From the NCBI GenBank assembly GCA_963708425.1, contig OY970206.1, positions 2,604,001-2,668,000 on the forward strand: a DNA stretch of 64,000 nt, read 5' to 3'. A model generated the notes under the pieces. The model searched no databases. It saw only the letters and a program-made list of their open reading frames with translations, and was not told the DNA's origin. A program made the position numbers and the translations under genes. Numbering within the stretch: the first letter of the stretch is position 1; every line of letters starts with the position of its first letter. The DNA comes from JACMNW01 sp963708425 (lineage in GTDB: Bacteria > Pseudomonadota > Alphaproteobacteria > Rhodobacterales > Rhodobacteraceae). This document shows positions 1-7,901 of this stretch, one piece after another.

Positions 1-1313
1 GCCTGGGTTATTGCGGCGGCATCGGGCGCGCCGGGGATGGTGATTTCGTCGAAGCCTGAAATGCCGGTTTCGAGCGACGCAAGCGCCTTTTGCATGGATT
101 CGTGGATGGTGCGACCGATGGCCATAACCTCGCCGACCGATTTCATCGCGGTCGTAAGATAAGGTTCTGATCCGGGGAATTTTTCGAAGGCGAAACGGGG
201 GATTTTGGTGACGATGTAGTCGATGGAGGGTTCAAACGACGCGGGGGTGATGCGGGTGATGTCGTTGTCGAGTTCATCCAGCGTGTAGCCGACAGCGAGT
301 TTGGCGGCAATTTTGGCGATGGGGAAGCCAGTGGCTTTGGACGCCAAAGCGGAGGAGCGCGAGACGCGGGGGTTCATTTCGATGACGACCATGCGGCCAT
401 CGGCAGGGTTGATCGCCCATTGCACGTTGGAGCCACCGGTTTCGACGCCAATTTCGCGCAGCACGGCGATGGAGCCGTTGCGCATGATCTGGTATTCTTT
501 GTCAGTCAGGGTCAGGGCGGGGGCGACGGTGATACTGTCGCCAGTATGGACGCCCATCGGATCGACGTTTTCGATGGCGCAGACGATGATGGCGTTATCG
601 GCGGTGTCGCGGACCACTTCCATCTCGAACTCTTTCCAGCCGAGCAGGGATTCGTCGATCAGAATCTGCGCGACGGGGCTGGCGTCGAGGCCGGAGCGGC
701 AGATCGCCTCATAATCATCGCGGTTGTAGGCGACGCCGCCGCCAGTGCCGCCAAGCGTGAAGGCGGGGCGGATGATGGCAGGCAGGCCGACATATTCGAT
801 GGCGGCCATGCATTCGGCGACGCCAGCGGTGATGTCGTATTTGCCATTTGGTAATCTGGGGGCGGCGATGATGGTGGCTTTGGGGTTTTCGAGGCCGATC
901 CGATCCATCGCTTCACGGAACAATTTGCGATCTTCTGCCATTTCGATGGCTTGGCGCTTGGCTCCGATCAGTTCGACATTGTACTTTTCCAATATTCCCA
1001 TGTCGGCGAGGGCAAGGGCGGTGTTCAACCCGGTTTGGCCGCCCATGGTGGGAAGCAGGGCGTCGGGGCGTTCTTTTTCAATGATTTTGGCGACAACCTC
1101 GGGGGTGATCGGTTCGATATAGGTGGCGTCAGCCAGCCCCGGATCAGTCATGATGGTGGCGGGGTTGGAGTTGACCAGAACGATCCGGTAGCCTTCTTCG
1201 CGCAAGGCTTTGCAGGCTTGGGCACCGGAGTAGTCAAACTCGCACGCTTGGCCGATGACGATGGGCCCGGCACCGATGATCATGATGGATTTGATATCGG
1301 TTCTTTTTGGCAT
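1..1313 (-). CDS. carB: Carbamoyl-phosphate synthase large subunit, N-terminal part (window edge)
   Basis: Makes carbamoyl phosphate from bicarbonate, ammonia (delivered by CarA) and two ATP, for pyrimidine and arginine synthesis in the cytoplasm. The start is clear: MPKRTDIKSIMIIGAGPIVI at 1313, followed by the nucleotide-fold segment, the G-Q-A-C-E-F-D-Y-S-G-A-Q motif, the PTMGGQTGLN loop and the ATP-grasp core with the glycine-rich GGTGGG loop and EMNPRVSRSSALASKATG. About 437 codons are present of a protein that is normally about 1,070 to 1,110 residues long. The remainder lies beyond position 1, so this is truncation by the window and not damage. carB and argF (about 32 kb) lie in the same window but are not adjacent. 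No carA is seen here. Confidence 0.97.
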   Translation of the reverse strand, partial: MPKRTDIKSIMIIGAGPIVIGQACEFDYSGAQACKALREEGYRIVLVNSNPATIMTDPGLADATYIEPITPEVVAKIIEKERPDALLPTMGGQTGLNTALALADMGILEKYNVELIGAKRQAIEMAEDRKLFREAMDRIGLENPKATIIAAPRLPNGKYDITAGVAECMAAIEYVGLPAIIRPAFTLGGTGGGVAYNRDDYEAICRSGLDASPVAQILIDESLLGWKEFEMEVVRDTADNAIIVCAIENVDPMGVHTGDSITVAPALTLTDKEYQIMRNGSIAVLREIGVETGGSNVQWAINPADGRMVVIEMNPRVSRSSALASKATGFPIAKIAAKLAVGYTLDELDNDITRITPASFEPSIDYIVTKIPRFAFEKFPGSEPYLTTAMKSVGEVMAIGRTIHESMQKALASLETGISGFDEITIPGAPDAAAITQ

Positions 1314-1405
1314 AGCGGCCCCCATCAGCGCAAAACTTCCGGGGTTATAGCGACGACGGTCGGGGGCGCAAGGGGCGAATGGGGGGGTGCTGGCAGACCG
1401 CGCTG

Positions 1406-1428
1406 GCAGCTTTCCAGTGGAAAGCTGC
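1406..1428. repeat. 23-bp perfect palindrome, TCCA-G-TGGA type
   Basis: Arms GCAGCTTTCCA and TGGAAAGCTGC surround a single central G. It lies in the 281-bp gap upstream of carB. It shares its architecture (arms ending TCCA, one central base, then TGGA) with the palindromes at 50538 and 51854, which suggests a dispersed REP-like family. I see nothing else with coding character in 1314 to 1594. Confidence 0.7.
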
Positions 1429-1594
1429 GCGGTTTGTTGCTTGAAGGCGCGAGCCGTAGGGCAAGGGGGGTGGGGCTTGGTACTGTGATGGGGAAATCAG
1501 GGCGTGCCTGACTGGGCGGGCGCAACGCGCCTGCCGTGGGCAGTCAGGCGCGGCTAGATTTGACGCGTGTCAAATCCGGCGAGAGAAGGAGAAG

Positions 1595-1945
1595 TTAGAG
1601 CCGAATACCAAAGCGGGCGGCGGCCAAGACTGTAAGCAGGTACAGCACGACAGTCAGCAGGCAACCGAGGCCAAGGGCGAGCCAGAAGCCGACACCGGCG
1701 CGCAGCAGGATTGGAATTAGGATGAACATTGGGAGAGAGGGGGCGACGAACCACAGCGTTGCCTGTGCGTGATCGGCGAGGCGGATGGGATCGTGCGTAT
1801 CGCGCCAGAGCCACATCATGCCAATGACAGAGACGAGGGGGAGCGATGCGATGAGTGCGCCGAAGCCTGCGTAACGGCGGGCGACCTCGGAGGCGAGGGC
1901 GATCAGGATGCCGGAAATGGCGGCTTTGATGATGAGGTAGGTCAT
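1595..1945 (-). CDS. DUF3147-type small integral membrane protein
   Basis: A hydrophobic protein of about 116 residues with roughly four predicted membrane helices: IIKAAISGILIALASEVA near the start, LIASLPLVSVIGMMWLW, LWFVAPSLPMFILIPILL and a final ALGLGCLLTVVLYLLTVLAA. Length and layout fit DUF3147, whose function is unknown. I place the start at MTYLIIKAA (1945) and not at the upstream ATG at 1999, because the extra 18 residues are charged and unlike a membrane-protein N-terminus. The gene is isolated, between carB and a toxin-antitoxin pair on the other strand, and it has ordinary host-like codon use. Confidence 0.6.
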   Translation of the reverse strand: MTYLIIKAAISGILIALASEVARRYAGFGALIASLPLVSVIGMMWLWRDTHDPIRLADHAQATLWFVAPSLPMFILIPILLRAGVGFWLALGLGCLLTVVLYLLTVLAAARFGIRL

Positions 1946-2046
1946 GCTTTGCCCCGAGTTGCTTGGTTTGAGGGTGCGGTGGCGGGGGGCCATGGTCAAG
2001 CGAAAGGGGGTGGAGCGGGGCTGTGGGCTTGTATTTTGGCGTTAGG

Positions 2047-2072
2047 TTAGCTAAGTTAGCTAATCTGGCTAA
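2047..2072 (+). promoter_or_regulatory. Three tandem 9-bp repeats before the antitoxin gene (probable operator)
   Basis: The 8-bp palindrome TTAGCTAA occurs at 2047-2054 and again at 2056-2063. A degenerate copy, CTGGCTAA, follows at 2065-2072, giving a 9-bp period. The array ends 17 bp before the antitoxin start. Antitoxins of the Phd/YefM type commonly bind such repeats and repress their own operon. That this array is the operator is an inference from position and symmetry. Confidence 0.6.
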
Positions 2073-2089
2073 TCAGAATGGAGGCCGCG

Positions 2090-2311
2090 ATGCAGGTTAA
2101 TGTCCATGAAGCGAAAACGCAGCTTTCCAAGCTGATCGAGGCGGCCCTGAAGGGGGAAGACGTGGTTATTGCGCGCGACGGCAAGCCCGCGGTGCGGTTG
2201 GTGGCGGTGGCCCCCAAGAAATTCAAGATCGGGATACCGGGGTTTATCGGGATGCCAGTGCCCGATTTTCTGGAGCCGATGACCGAAGAAGAACTGCGGG
2301 AGTGGGAATAG
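2090..2311 (+). CDS. Phd/YefM-type antitoxin
   Basis: A small antitoxin, about 73 residues, expected to bind DNA with its N-terminal part and wrap the cognate PIN toxin with its C-terminal part. MQVNVHEAKTQLSKLIEAAL followed by G-E-D-V-V-I-A-R-D-G-K-P-A-V-R-L is the classic Phd/YefM N-terminal domain. The acidic tail (MTEEELREWE) is typical of a toxin-neutralising segment. An ATG also occurs at 2078, but GGAGG at 2080-2084 lies inside that reading and sits 5 bases before the ATG at 2090, so I choose 2090. The toxin gene follows with no gap. Confidence 0.88.
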   Translation: MQVNVHEAKTQLSKLIEAALKGEDVVIARDGKPAVRLVAVAPKKFKIGIPGFIGMPVPDFLEPMTEEELREWE

Positions 2312-2701
2312 GTGCCCGCCGTACTGCTGGATACGCATACTTGGGCTTGGACGATAACCGCAGACAGCAGACTTTCCAGCACTGCACGGGCGGCGATGGC
2401 GGAGGCTGACACCGTCTGGATCAGCCCGATAAGCGTTTTTGAGATTGGGCAGAAGGTTCGCTTGGGTAAGTGGCCGGAAATGGTGCATTTCGAAGCGGAA
2501 ATGCCCGGTTTGTTGGATGGGCAGGGGGTGTTGATCGTGGCGCTGACGCCAGCGATCGCGTTGCGTGCAGGCCTGCTGGATTGGCCGCATCGCGACCCGT
2601 TTGACCGGATGCTGGCGGCGACTGCGGTGATGATGGGGATGGATCTGATTTCAGCCGACACAACGTTTGATACCTATCCGGAGGTGCGGCGGGTTTGGTG
2701 A
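2312..2701 (+). CDS. PIN-domain toxin (VapC-like ribonuclease)
   Basis: A 129-residue PIN-fold ribonuclease that probably cleaves RNA when the antitoxin is lost. The acidic residues expected of the fold are visible: D7 in LLDTHTWAW, the glutamate in SVFEIGQKV, the aspartates in HRDPFDRMLAATA, and the final aspartate in LISADTTF. The start is GTG directly after the antitoxin stop (TAG at 2309-2311), so the pair is probably translationally coupled. The LLDTHTWAW subtype with a Phd-type antitoxin is common on chromosomes. Its target cannot be read from the sequence. Confidence 0.88.
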   Translation: MPAVLLDTHTWAWTITADSRLSSTARAAMAEADTVWISPISVFEIGQKVRLGKWPEMVHFEAEMPGLLDGQGVLIVALTPAIALRAGLLDWPHRDPFDRMLAATAVMMGMDLISADTTFDTYPEVRRVW

Positions 2702-2747
2702 GCAAAAGGCCGGAGGTTGCCCCCCGGCCTTTGCAATGTTTGCAGCC

Positions 2748-4307
2748 TTACGCCTTTTCGCCAACAGCGGCTTCTGCTGCGGCGATGACGGCTTTGCGGG
2801 CGGCGATACGCTCGCCAGTTGGTGGGCCCTCAAAGCGGCGGTTTTCGACCAACACCCAAAGAACCAGTGCCAAGGCGATGAAGCCCAGTACCACGTAGAG
2901 CACACGCTCGTTCGGTGGGGCGACGGCGATGAACAGGATGATGCCCATGCCGACCACCGAAAGCACAGTTACCAGTTTGTAGACGCCAGCACTCATCGCC
3001 CAAGGGCCGGGGTTCGGCCATTTCGGACCACCATAAGCAAACAACGCCGCCACCAACGGAATGGTGAAGCTGAGGAACAGGAACACGAGGGTGGAGTTCA
3101 CCACGATCACATAGATTGAGGTGCCAGCGACCTTGATCGACATCGCCAGCACAACATACAGGATGCACAGCGCAGTGGACGTCCAGATCGCGTTAACCGG
3201 TGTGCGATACTTGGGCGACACGCTGGCCAGTGCTTTGGAGCCGATTGGCATGCCATCATCGCGAGAGAAGGCGAAGAGCATGCGGCTGGCTGAAGTTACG
3301 GTGGCAAGGCCGCAGAGGAACTGCGCGACGAGGATGCCGACGTAAAGCACGGTTTTCAGGCCCGCAGGCAAGATCGCGTCCATTGTGGCAAAGAACATGC
3401 CCCATCCCTGGCTGGCTGCAACAGCCAGATCGGGAATGGCCAGCGTGATCGCGCACAGCATGATCCAGCCAACCAGCGACGACCAGAATACTGCCGTTAC
3501 GATGCCGCGTGGCACCGACATTGCGGCATTCTTGGTTTCTTCGGAGGTGTGGGCCGAAGCGTCGTAGCCGGTGATGGTGTAGACCGGCAGCAACAGGCAC
3601 AGCAGGAACAGATAGCCGACGTTGTCTGACTGTGGGAAGACGTTGCCGCCTGCTTCACCGGAGAAGTTGGTGAAGGTCCACAGCCGCGAGATGTCGATGG
3701 CAGGGGCGTAATACAGGCACGCCAACACCAGAACGGCGGTAGTTACAAAGATGATGTAGCCCGAGATGTCGGTCAGCAAGGTGGTGACCTTGATGCCGAG
3801 GTGGTTGAACAGGGCTTGCACGATGGTGATTGCGGCTACGAACGAGACGATCTGCCAATCGGTGCCAGCGAACCCGAACAGTGCGCCGAAGGTGCCGGTA
3901 AAGAAGTACGCGGTGCCGATGTTGATGGCACCCAGAACGGTGATCAGGCCCAGAAGGTTAAGCCAGGCCGTCAGCCAACCCCAGAAGCGGCCGCCAAGGA
4001 TGGAGGCCCAGTGATAAAGCCCGCCCGCTGTGGGGAAGGCAGACGCGATTTGCGCCATCGCCAGGGCGAACATGCCCGACACAAGGCAACCCACAATCCA
4101 GCCGATGCCGGCACCCGCGCCGCCAACGGAACTGATCGCCTGCGCGAAGGAGTTGATGCCCCCGGACAGGATACAGATGATCGAAAACGAGATCGCGAAG
4201 TTTGAAAACTTGCTCATACTGCGCGACAATTCCTGAGCATAGCCCATGCCATGCAGGACCTTTACATCCTCATGGCGGTCTTTGTCGGTATAGTCATCCG
4301 ATGCCAT
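2748..4307 (-). CDS. APC-superfamily amino-acid permease
   Basis: A cytoplasmic-membrane amino-acid transporter of about 519 residues with roughly twelve hydrophobic segments. Two features point to the amino-acid/choline/GABA permease group: the N-terminal FAISFSIICILSGGINSF helix, and the SAFPTAGGLYHWASILGGRF segment with its conserved small-residue and G-G-L-Y-H-W pattern. The substrate is unclear, and a GABA-type or bidirectional amino-acid permease is possible. The start at 4307 (MASDDYTDKDRHED) is preceded by GGAGGG at suitable spacing. A longer frame begins at 4385 but lacks such a site. The charged C-terminus ends in an alanine/glutamate-rich tail. It is a single gene facing away from pabB. 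Confidence 0.9.
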   Translation of the reverse strand: MASDDYTDKDRHEDVKVLHGMGYAQELSRSMSKFSNFAISFSIICILSGGINSFAQAISSVGGAGAGIGWIVGCLVSGMFALAMAQIASAFPTAGGLYHWASILGGRFWGWLTAWLNLLGLITVLGAINIGTAYFFTGTFGALFGFAGTDWQIVSFVAAITIVQALFNHLGIKVTTLLTDISGYIIFVTTAVLVLACLYYAPAIDISRLWTFTNFSGEAGGNVFPQSDNVGYLFLLCLLLPVYTITGYDASAHTSEETKNAAMSVPRGIVTAVFWSSLVGWIMLCAITLAIPDLAVAASQGWGMFFATMDAILPAGLKTVLYVGILVAQFLCGLATVTSASRMLFAFSRDDGMPIGSKALASVSPKYRTPVNAIWTSTALCILYVVLAMSIKVAGTSIYVIVVNSTLVFLFLSFTIPLVAALFAYGGPKWPNPGPWAMSAGVYKLVTVLSVVGMGIILFIAVAPPNERVLYVVLGFIALALVLWVLVENRRFEGPPTGERIAARKAVIAAAEAAVGEKA

Positions 4308-4576
4308 TGCCGTTCCCTCCGAACCATTGTTTGGTCGTGTGTTGTTTTCCCCAGAGCGGCTTTCCGCCGATCCTGCACCCAGCAAAGGAGAAAAATTTCA
4401 GTGTGGCAAGTACTGAATAATTTGTTTCAAGACTGTAGCAGGCAAGTCGCGCTTTGAAATGGCGTCGGAAACGGGCAATCAGGCGGGGAAAACCGGCTGG
4501 TCTGGGACGGGGGATTGGCATAGGTCTGGAGTGGAAATGAAGGTGCTGATCCGGCCCATGATGAAGGCAATCCCCT

Positions 4577-5719
4577 GTGATTTTGTGTGAAAATGGCCCC
4601 AATGGCGTGCCGGTGCTGTTTGAGCGGGCGCCGCAAACGGTGGTGGCTTGGGAAGCGCAGGATGTGATCCCCGCGCTGGCGCTTCTGGATGCGGCGCGGG
4701 CGCGTGGGCACTGGATTGCGGGCTATGTGGCCTATGAGGCGGGCTTTGCGTTGGAGCCGCGATTGACAGCGTTGATGCCAGCGGGGCGCGAAGGGCCGCT
4801 GCTGGTGTTTGGGGTTTATGAGGGGCCGGTTGACGCGGATGCGGTGCTGCGGACGGCGAAGGCCGAGGCGGCGGCGGTCAGTATGGGGGTGCCGATCCCG
4901 CAGATCAGCCAGCCGGTTTACGATGCCGCATTTGCGCGGGTGGCGGCGTATATTGCGGCGGGAGATTGTTACCAGATCAACCTGACGTTTCCGATGGTGG
5001 CGCGGCTGCATAGCGGGTCTGCGCTGGGGCTGTATGGTGCGCTGCGCGTTCGGCAAGAAGTGGGGCACGGGGTGTTTTGCGATCTTGGGGTTGGGCCGGT
5101 GGTCATTTCACGGTCGCCCGAGTTGTTCTTCAAGGTGGATGCGGACGGGGTGATCGAGGCGCGCCCGATGAAGGGGACGGCACCGCGCGATGCCGACCCG
5201 GTGCGCGATGCGGCGTTGGCTGCCGAACTGCTGGCATCGGACAAGGCGCGGGCGGAAAACCTGATGATCGTTGATCTGCTGCGCAATGATATCTCGCGGA
5301 TATCGGTGGTGGGGTCGGTCAGGGTGCCGGAACTGTTTGCGGTGGAGCCATTTGCGACAGTGCATCAGATGTCGAGCCGGGTGGTGGGGCAACTGAACGG
5401 CAGTCCGGGGCTTGGGGCGCTGCTTGCCGCGCTGTTTCCGTGTGGGTCGATCACCGGGGCACCAAAAATTCGGGCGATGGAGATTATTCGCGAGGTGGAG
5501 GGTCATCCGCGTGGGGCCTATTGTGGGGCGATGGGGTGGATGGCACCGGATGGGCGGGCGGCGTTCAACGTGGCGATCCGTACGTTGCGGCTGTTTGACG
5601 GCGGTCGGGTGGTGATGAACGTGGGTGGTGGCGTAGTGCATGACAGCACGGCCAAGGGGGAATGGGAGGAGGCGCTATGGAAAGCACGCTTCGCGCAGGC
5701 GCTGACGCCCCGGACCTGA
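4577..5719 (+). CDS. pabB: Aminodeoxychorismate synthase component I
   Basis: Converts chorismate plus ammonia to 4-amino-4-deoxychorismate, the first step from chorismate to p-aminobenzoate and folate. At 380 residues it is a short PabB consisting mostly of the chorismate-binding domain. The family motifs are present: Y-Q-I-N-L-T-F near residue 134, SPELFF, ARPMKGTAPRD, LLRNDISR, and the C-terminal PCGSITGAPKIRAMEIIREV with YCGAMGW. The start is GTG at 4577. The gene overlaps pabC by 43 bases, so the two probably form one translationally coupled unit. No glutamine amidotransferase partner (PabA) is in the window, and a shared TrpG elsewhere could serve. Anthranilate synthase is less likely because of the pabC neighbour. 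Confidence 0.93.
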   Translation: MILCENGPNGVPVLFERAPQTVVAWEAQDVIPALALLDAARARGHWIAGYVAYEAGFALEPRLTALMPAGREGPLLVFGVYEGPVDADAVLRTAKAEAAAVSMGVPIPQISQPVYDAAFARVAAYIAAGDCYQINLTFPMVARLHSGSALGLYGALRVRQEVGHGVFCDLGVGPVVISRSPELFFKVDADGVIEARPMKGTAPRDADPVRDAALAAELLASDKARAENLMIVDLLRNDISRISVVGSVRVPELFAVEPFATVHQMSSRVVGQLNGSPGLGALLAALFPCGSITGAPKIRAMEIIREVEGHPRGAYCGAMGWMAPDGRAAFNVAIRTLRLFDGGRVVMNVGGGVVHDSTAKGEWEEALWKARFAQALTPRT

Positions 5720-6315
5720 GGTTGATCGAAACGCTTGGCTGGGACGGTGCTGCGTTCATGCGGTTTGATCTGCATCTGGCGCGGTTGGCGGGGTCTGCCG
5801 TGCGGTTGGGCTGGGGTTGCGATCTGGCGGCGGTGCGGGCGGCGTTGTTTGGGGCGGTTTCGGATGCGCCGTTGCGGGTGCGGATGACACTGGACGCAGC
5901 CGGGGGGATTGAGGTTACCGCTGCGGCGATGCCGGAAAAGGCAGTGCTTTGGCGGGTTGGGTTGGCGGGGGTGCGGTTGTCATCGGCTGATCCGTGGCTT
6001 GGTGTAAAGTCCACGCGGCGGGCGGTTTACGATGATGCGCGGGCGCAGTTACCGACGGGGTTGGACGAGGTGATCTTTCAGAACGAACGGGGAGAGGTTT
6101 GTGATGGGTCGATCACCTCGGTGTTCTTTGATCTGGGCAATGGGCTTTCTACGCCACCGCTGACCTGCGGGTTGTTGCCCGGAGTTTTGCGAGCGGAAAT
6201 GTTGGCTGGTGGCGGCGTGCAAGAGGCCGTGTTGATGGCGCGCGACCTCGGCCGCGCGCAGTTGTGGGTCGGCAATTCGTTGCGCGGCCTGATCTCGGCG
6301 CGTTTTGTGGCTTAG
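5677..6315 (+). CDS. pabC: Aminodeoxychorismate lyase (class IV aminotransferase fold)
   Basis: A PLP enzyme of about 212 residues that eliminates pyruvate from aminodeoxychorismate to yield p-aminobenzoate. The catalytic lysine lies in G-V-K-S-T-R-R (from GVKSTRRAVYDDARAQL). Other class IV features are DEVIFQNERGEVCDGSITSVFF and the closing LWVGNSLRGLISA. I choose ATG 5677 because GGAGG lies just before it. It is nested in the pabB end, which supports function in the same pathway. The TAG stop (6313-6315) lies inside the left arm of an inverted repeat shared with the convergent cfa gene. Confidence 0.9.
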   Translation: MESTLRAGADAPDLRLIETLGWDGAAFMRFDLHLARLAGSAVRLGWGCDLAAVRAALFGAVSDAPLRVRMTLDAAGGIEVTAAAMPEKAVLWRVGLAGVRLSSADPWLGVKSTRRAVYDDARAQLPTGLDEVIFQNERGEVCDGSITSVFFDLGNGLSTPPLTCGLLPGVLRAEMLAGGGVQEAVLMARDLGRAQLWVGNSLRGLISARFVA

Positions 6316-6417
6316 AGTCTGTCCGACGATCATAGTATCGCCAGGCAAACTCTAGCCTTTTGATTTTACGCCTGTCTTTCGACAAAACCGGTACCCACTT
6401 TTATCGGACAGGCTCTA
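6313..6417. repeat. Dispersed-type hairpin element between pabC and cfa; bidirectional terminator candidate
   Basis: A 14-base arm (TAGAGTCTGTCCGA, 6313-6326) is matched by TCGGACAGGCTCTA (6404-6417) with one G-T wobble. Both arms carry a stop codon: TAG of pabC at 6313, and the reverse-strand TAG of cfa at 6417. Inside, ACAAAACCGGTACCCACTTT (from 6382) and, on the reverse strand, a second CTAGAG repeat near 6355 resemble a short intergenic element that I remember as abundant in rhizobial genomes. That resemblance comes from memory and was not checked. Confidence 0.7.
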
Positions 6418-7671
6418 GGCGACGGACGACCTTCGCCCAAAGGATGGCTGGGGGTCGGCAGAGACATCGGGGTCGGCAGAGATATAGTCGCGCGTCAGGG
6501 GCACGGCATCCTGGCGGTGGGCAAGCTGCATCTGGAATACGCATTGCCGCCCTTCGCGGAAGGTCATTTCCGACGCGACAAGGTAATAGCGCCACATCCG
6601 GCAAAACCGTTCGTCATAAATGGCGCGCACGGCGTCGATATTGGCCATGAAGCGGTTGTACCAATGGGCGAGGGTGGTGGCGTAATGCATTCGCCATACC
6701 TCGACATCCGTGGACCACAGGCCGGCCTTTTCAACTGCGGAGGACATTTCCGACAAGGCTGGGACATAGCCGCCGGGGAAGATGTATTTGGTGATCCACG
6801 GATTTGTGGAACTGGGAGGGGCGGCGCGGCCGATGGTGTGGATCAGAGCTATGCCGTCGGGGAGAAGGAAATCTTTCACACGGCCGAAGTATTCAACGTA
6901 TTGCGGCACGCCAACATGTTCGAACATGCCAACGGAAACAACACGGTCGAATTGACCTGTCAGTTGGCGATAATCCATCAGCTTGAACGACACGCGGTCG
7001 GATAGACCCGCCTCGGCGGCACGTTCGGTGGATCGTTTGTGCTGTTCTTGCGACAGGGTGACGCCAAGCACTTTTGCACCGTGATCGCGGGCGAGGGTAA
7101 GTGCCATGCCGCCCCAGCCGGAGCCAATATCCAGCACTGTCATCCCCGGTTTGAGGCAAAGTTTTTTGGCGATATGCGCCTTTTTCTGAATTTGCGCCTG
7201 TTCCAGAGTGTCATCAGGACGGATGAAGTAGCCGCAGGAATATTGGCGGTCTGCATCAAGAAAAAGATCATAGAGCGCGCCGGACAGATCGTAGTGATGA
7301 GCGACATTGGCGCGGGCGCGTTCTGACGTGTTGAATTGCGCTGCCCTGCGCAGCAGAATTCTGGCGGCATTCTGGATGCGCCGCCACCAAAGCCGGTCGT
7401 CACCTTCCCTGACGTTGGCAATGGCCAGCCCCAGGAACCCATGCAGATCATCGCCGTCGATGGTCACGGTGCCATCGACATAAGCCTCGCCCACTGCAAG
7501 ATCGGGGTTGCGCACAACGCGCGCCACAACATTCGGATCAACAAACCGGACGGTCACTGCCGGCGGGCTGCCATTGCCATGATATTGGATTGTGCCATCG
7601 GGCAAATGCACGATCAGAGTGCCTTTACGGATCAGTTGGCCCAGCAATTTGTTCAATAAAAAGTTCCACAT
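6415..7671 (-). CDS. cfa: Cyclopropane-fatty-acyl-phospholipid synthase family methyltransferase
   Basis: Expected to transfer a methylene group from S-adenosylmethionine to the double bond of unsaturated phospholipid acyl chains at the membrane. The 418-residue length and order fit the family: an N-terminal lipid-binding region, then NVAHHYDLSGALYDLFLD, the SAM loop VLDIGSGWGGMALTLA, VGVTLS-type and E-Q motifs, VSVGMFEHVG, and the late HYATTLAHWYNRF segment. Methyltransferases that modify fatty acids in related ways cannot be excluded. It converges on pabC, with the TAG stop inside the shared hairpin element. Its start at 7671 faces aspS across a 230-bp divergent region. Confidence 0.93.
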   Translation of the reverse strand: MWNFLLNKLLGQLIRKGTLIVHLPDGTIQYHGNGSPPAVTVRFVDPNVVARVVRNPDLAVGEAYVDGTVTIDGDDLHGFLGLAIANVREGDDRLWWRRIQNAARILLRRAAQFNTSERARANVAHHYDLSGALYDLFLDADRQYSCGYFIRPDDTLEQAQIQKKAHIAKKLCLKPGMTVLDIGSGWGGMALTLARDHGAKVLGVTLSQEQHKRSTERAAEAGLSDRVSFKLMDYRQLTGQFDRVVSVGMFEHVGVPQYVEYFGRVKDFLLPDGIALIHTIGRAAPPSSTNPWITKYIFPGGYVPALSEMSSAVEKAGLWSTDVEVWRMHYATTLAHWYNRFMANIDAVRAIYDERFCRMWRYYLVASEMTFREGRQCVFQMQLAHRQDAVPLTRDYISADPDVSADPQPSFGRRSSVA

Positions 7672-7901
7672 AATGTCACCTTTTGATTGTCGCGGGGCAT
7701 TGCCTTTGCCCCCTATGCGCGCCCAGATACAGTATAGTGAAGGATAGGTACTGCACAGACATCCTGCAACTGTTGCGCGAGAATATGCTGTGTTCTAACG
7801 AAAGCAGGGTGATTGCGGTTCCACATCTGCGGCCTGCTATTGACTTCGTGGCATCCAAGAGGTGTATCCGGCAAGACCTTGCCAATGCCCCGGAGACGAA
7901 G

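Noticed and set aside
7683..7901. An N-terminal extension of aspS that would add 73 residues.
   Set aside because: The added residues match nothing in the family. Homologues begin at MHAYRSHTC, and the stretch is needed as the divergent promoter region.
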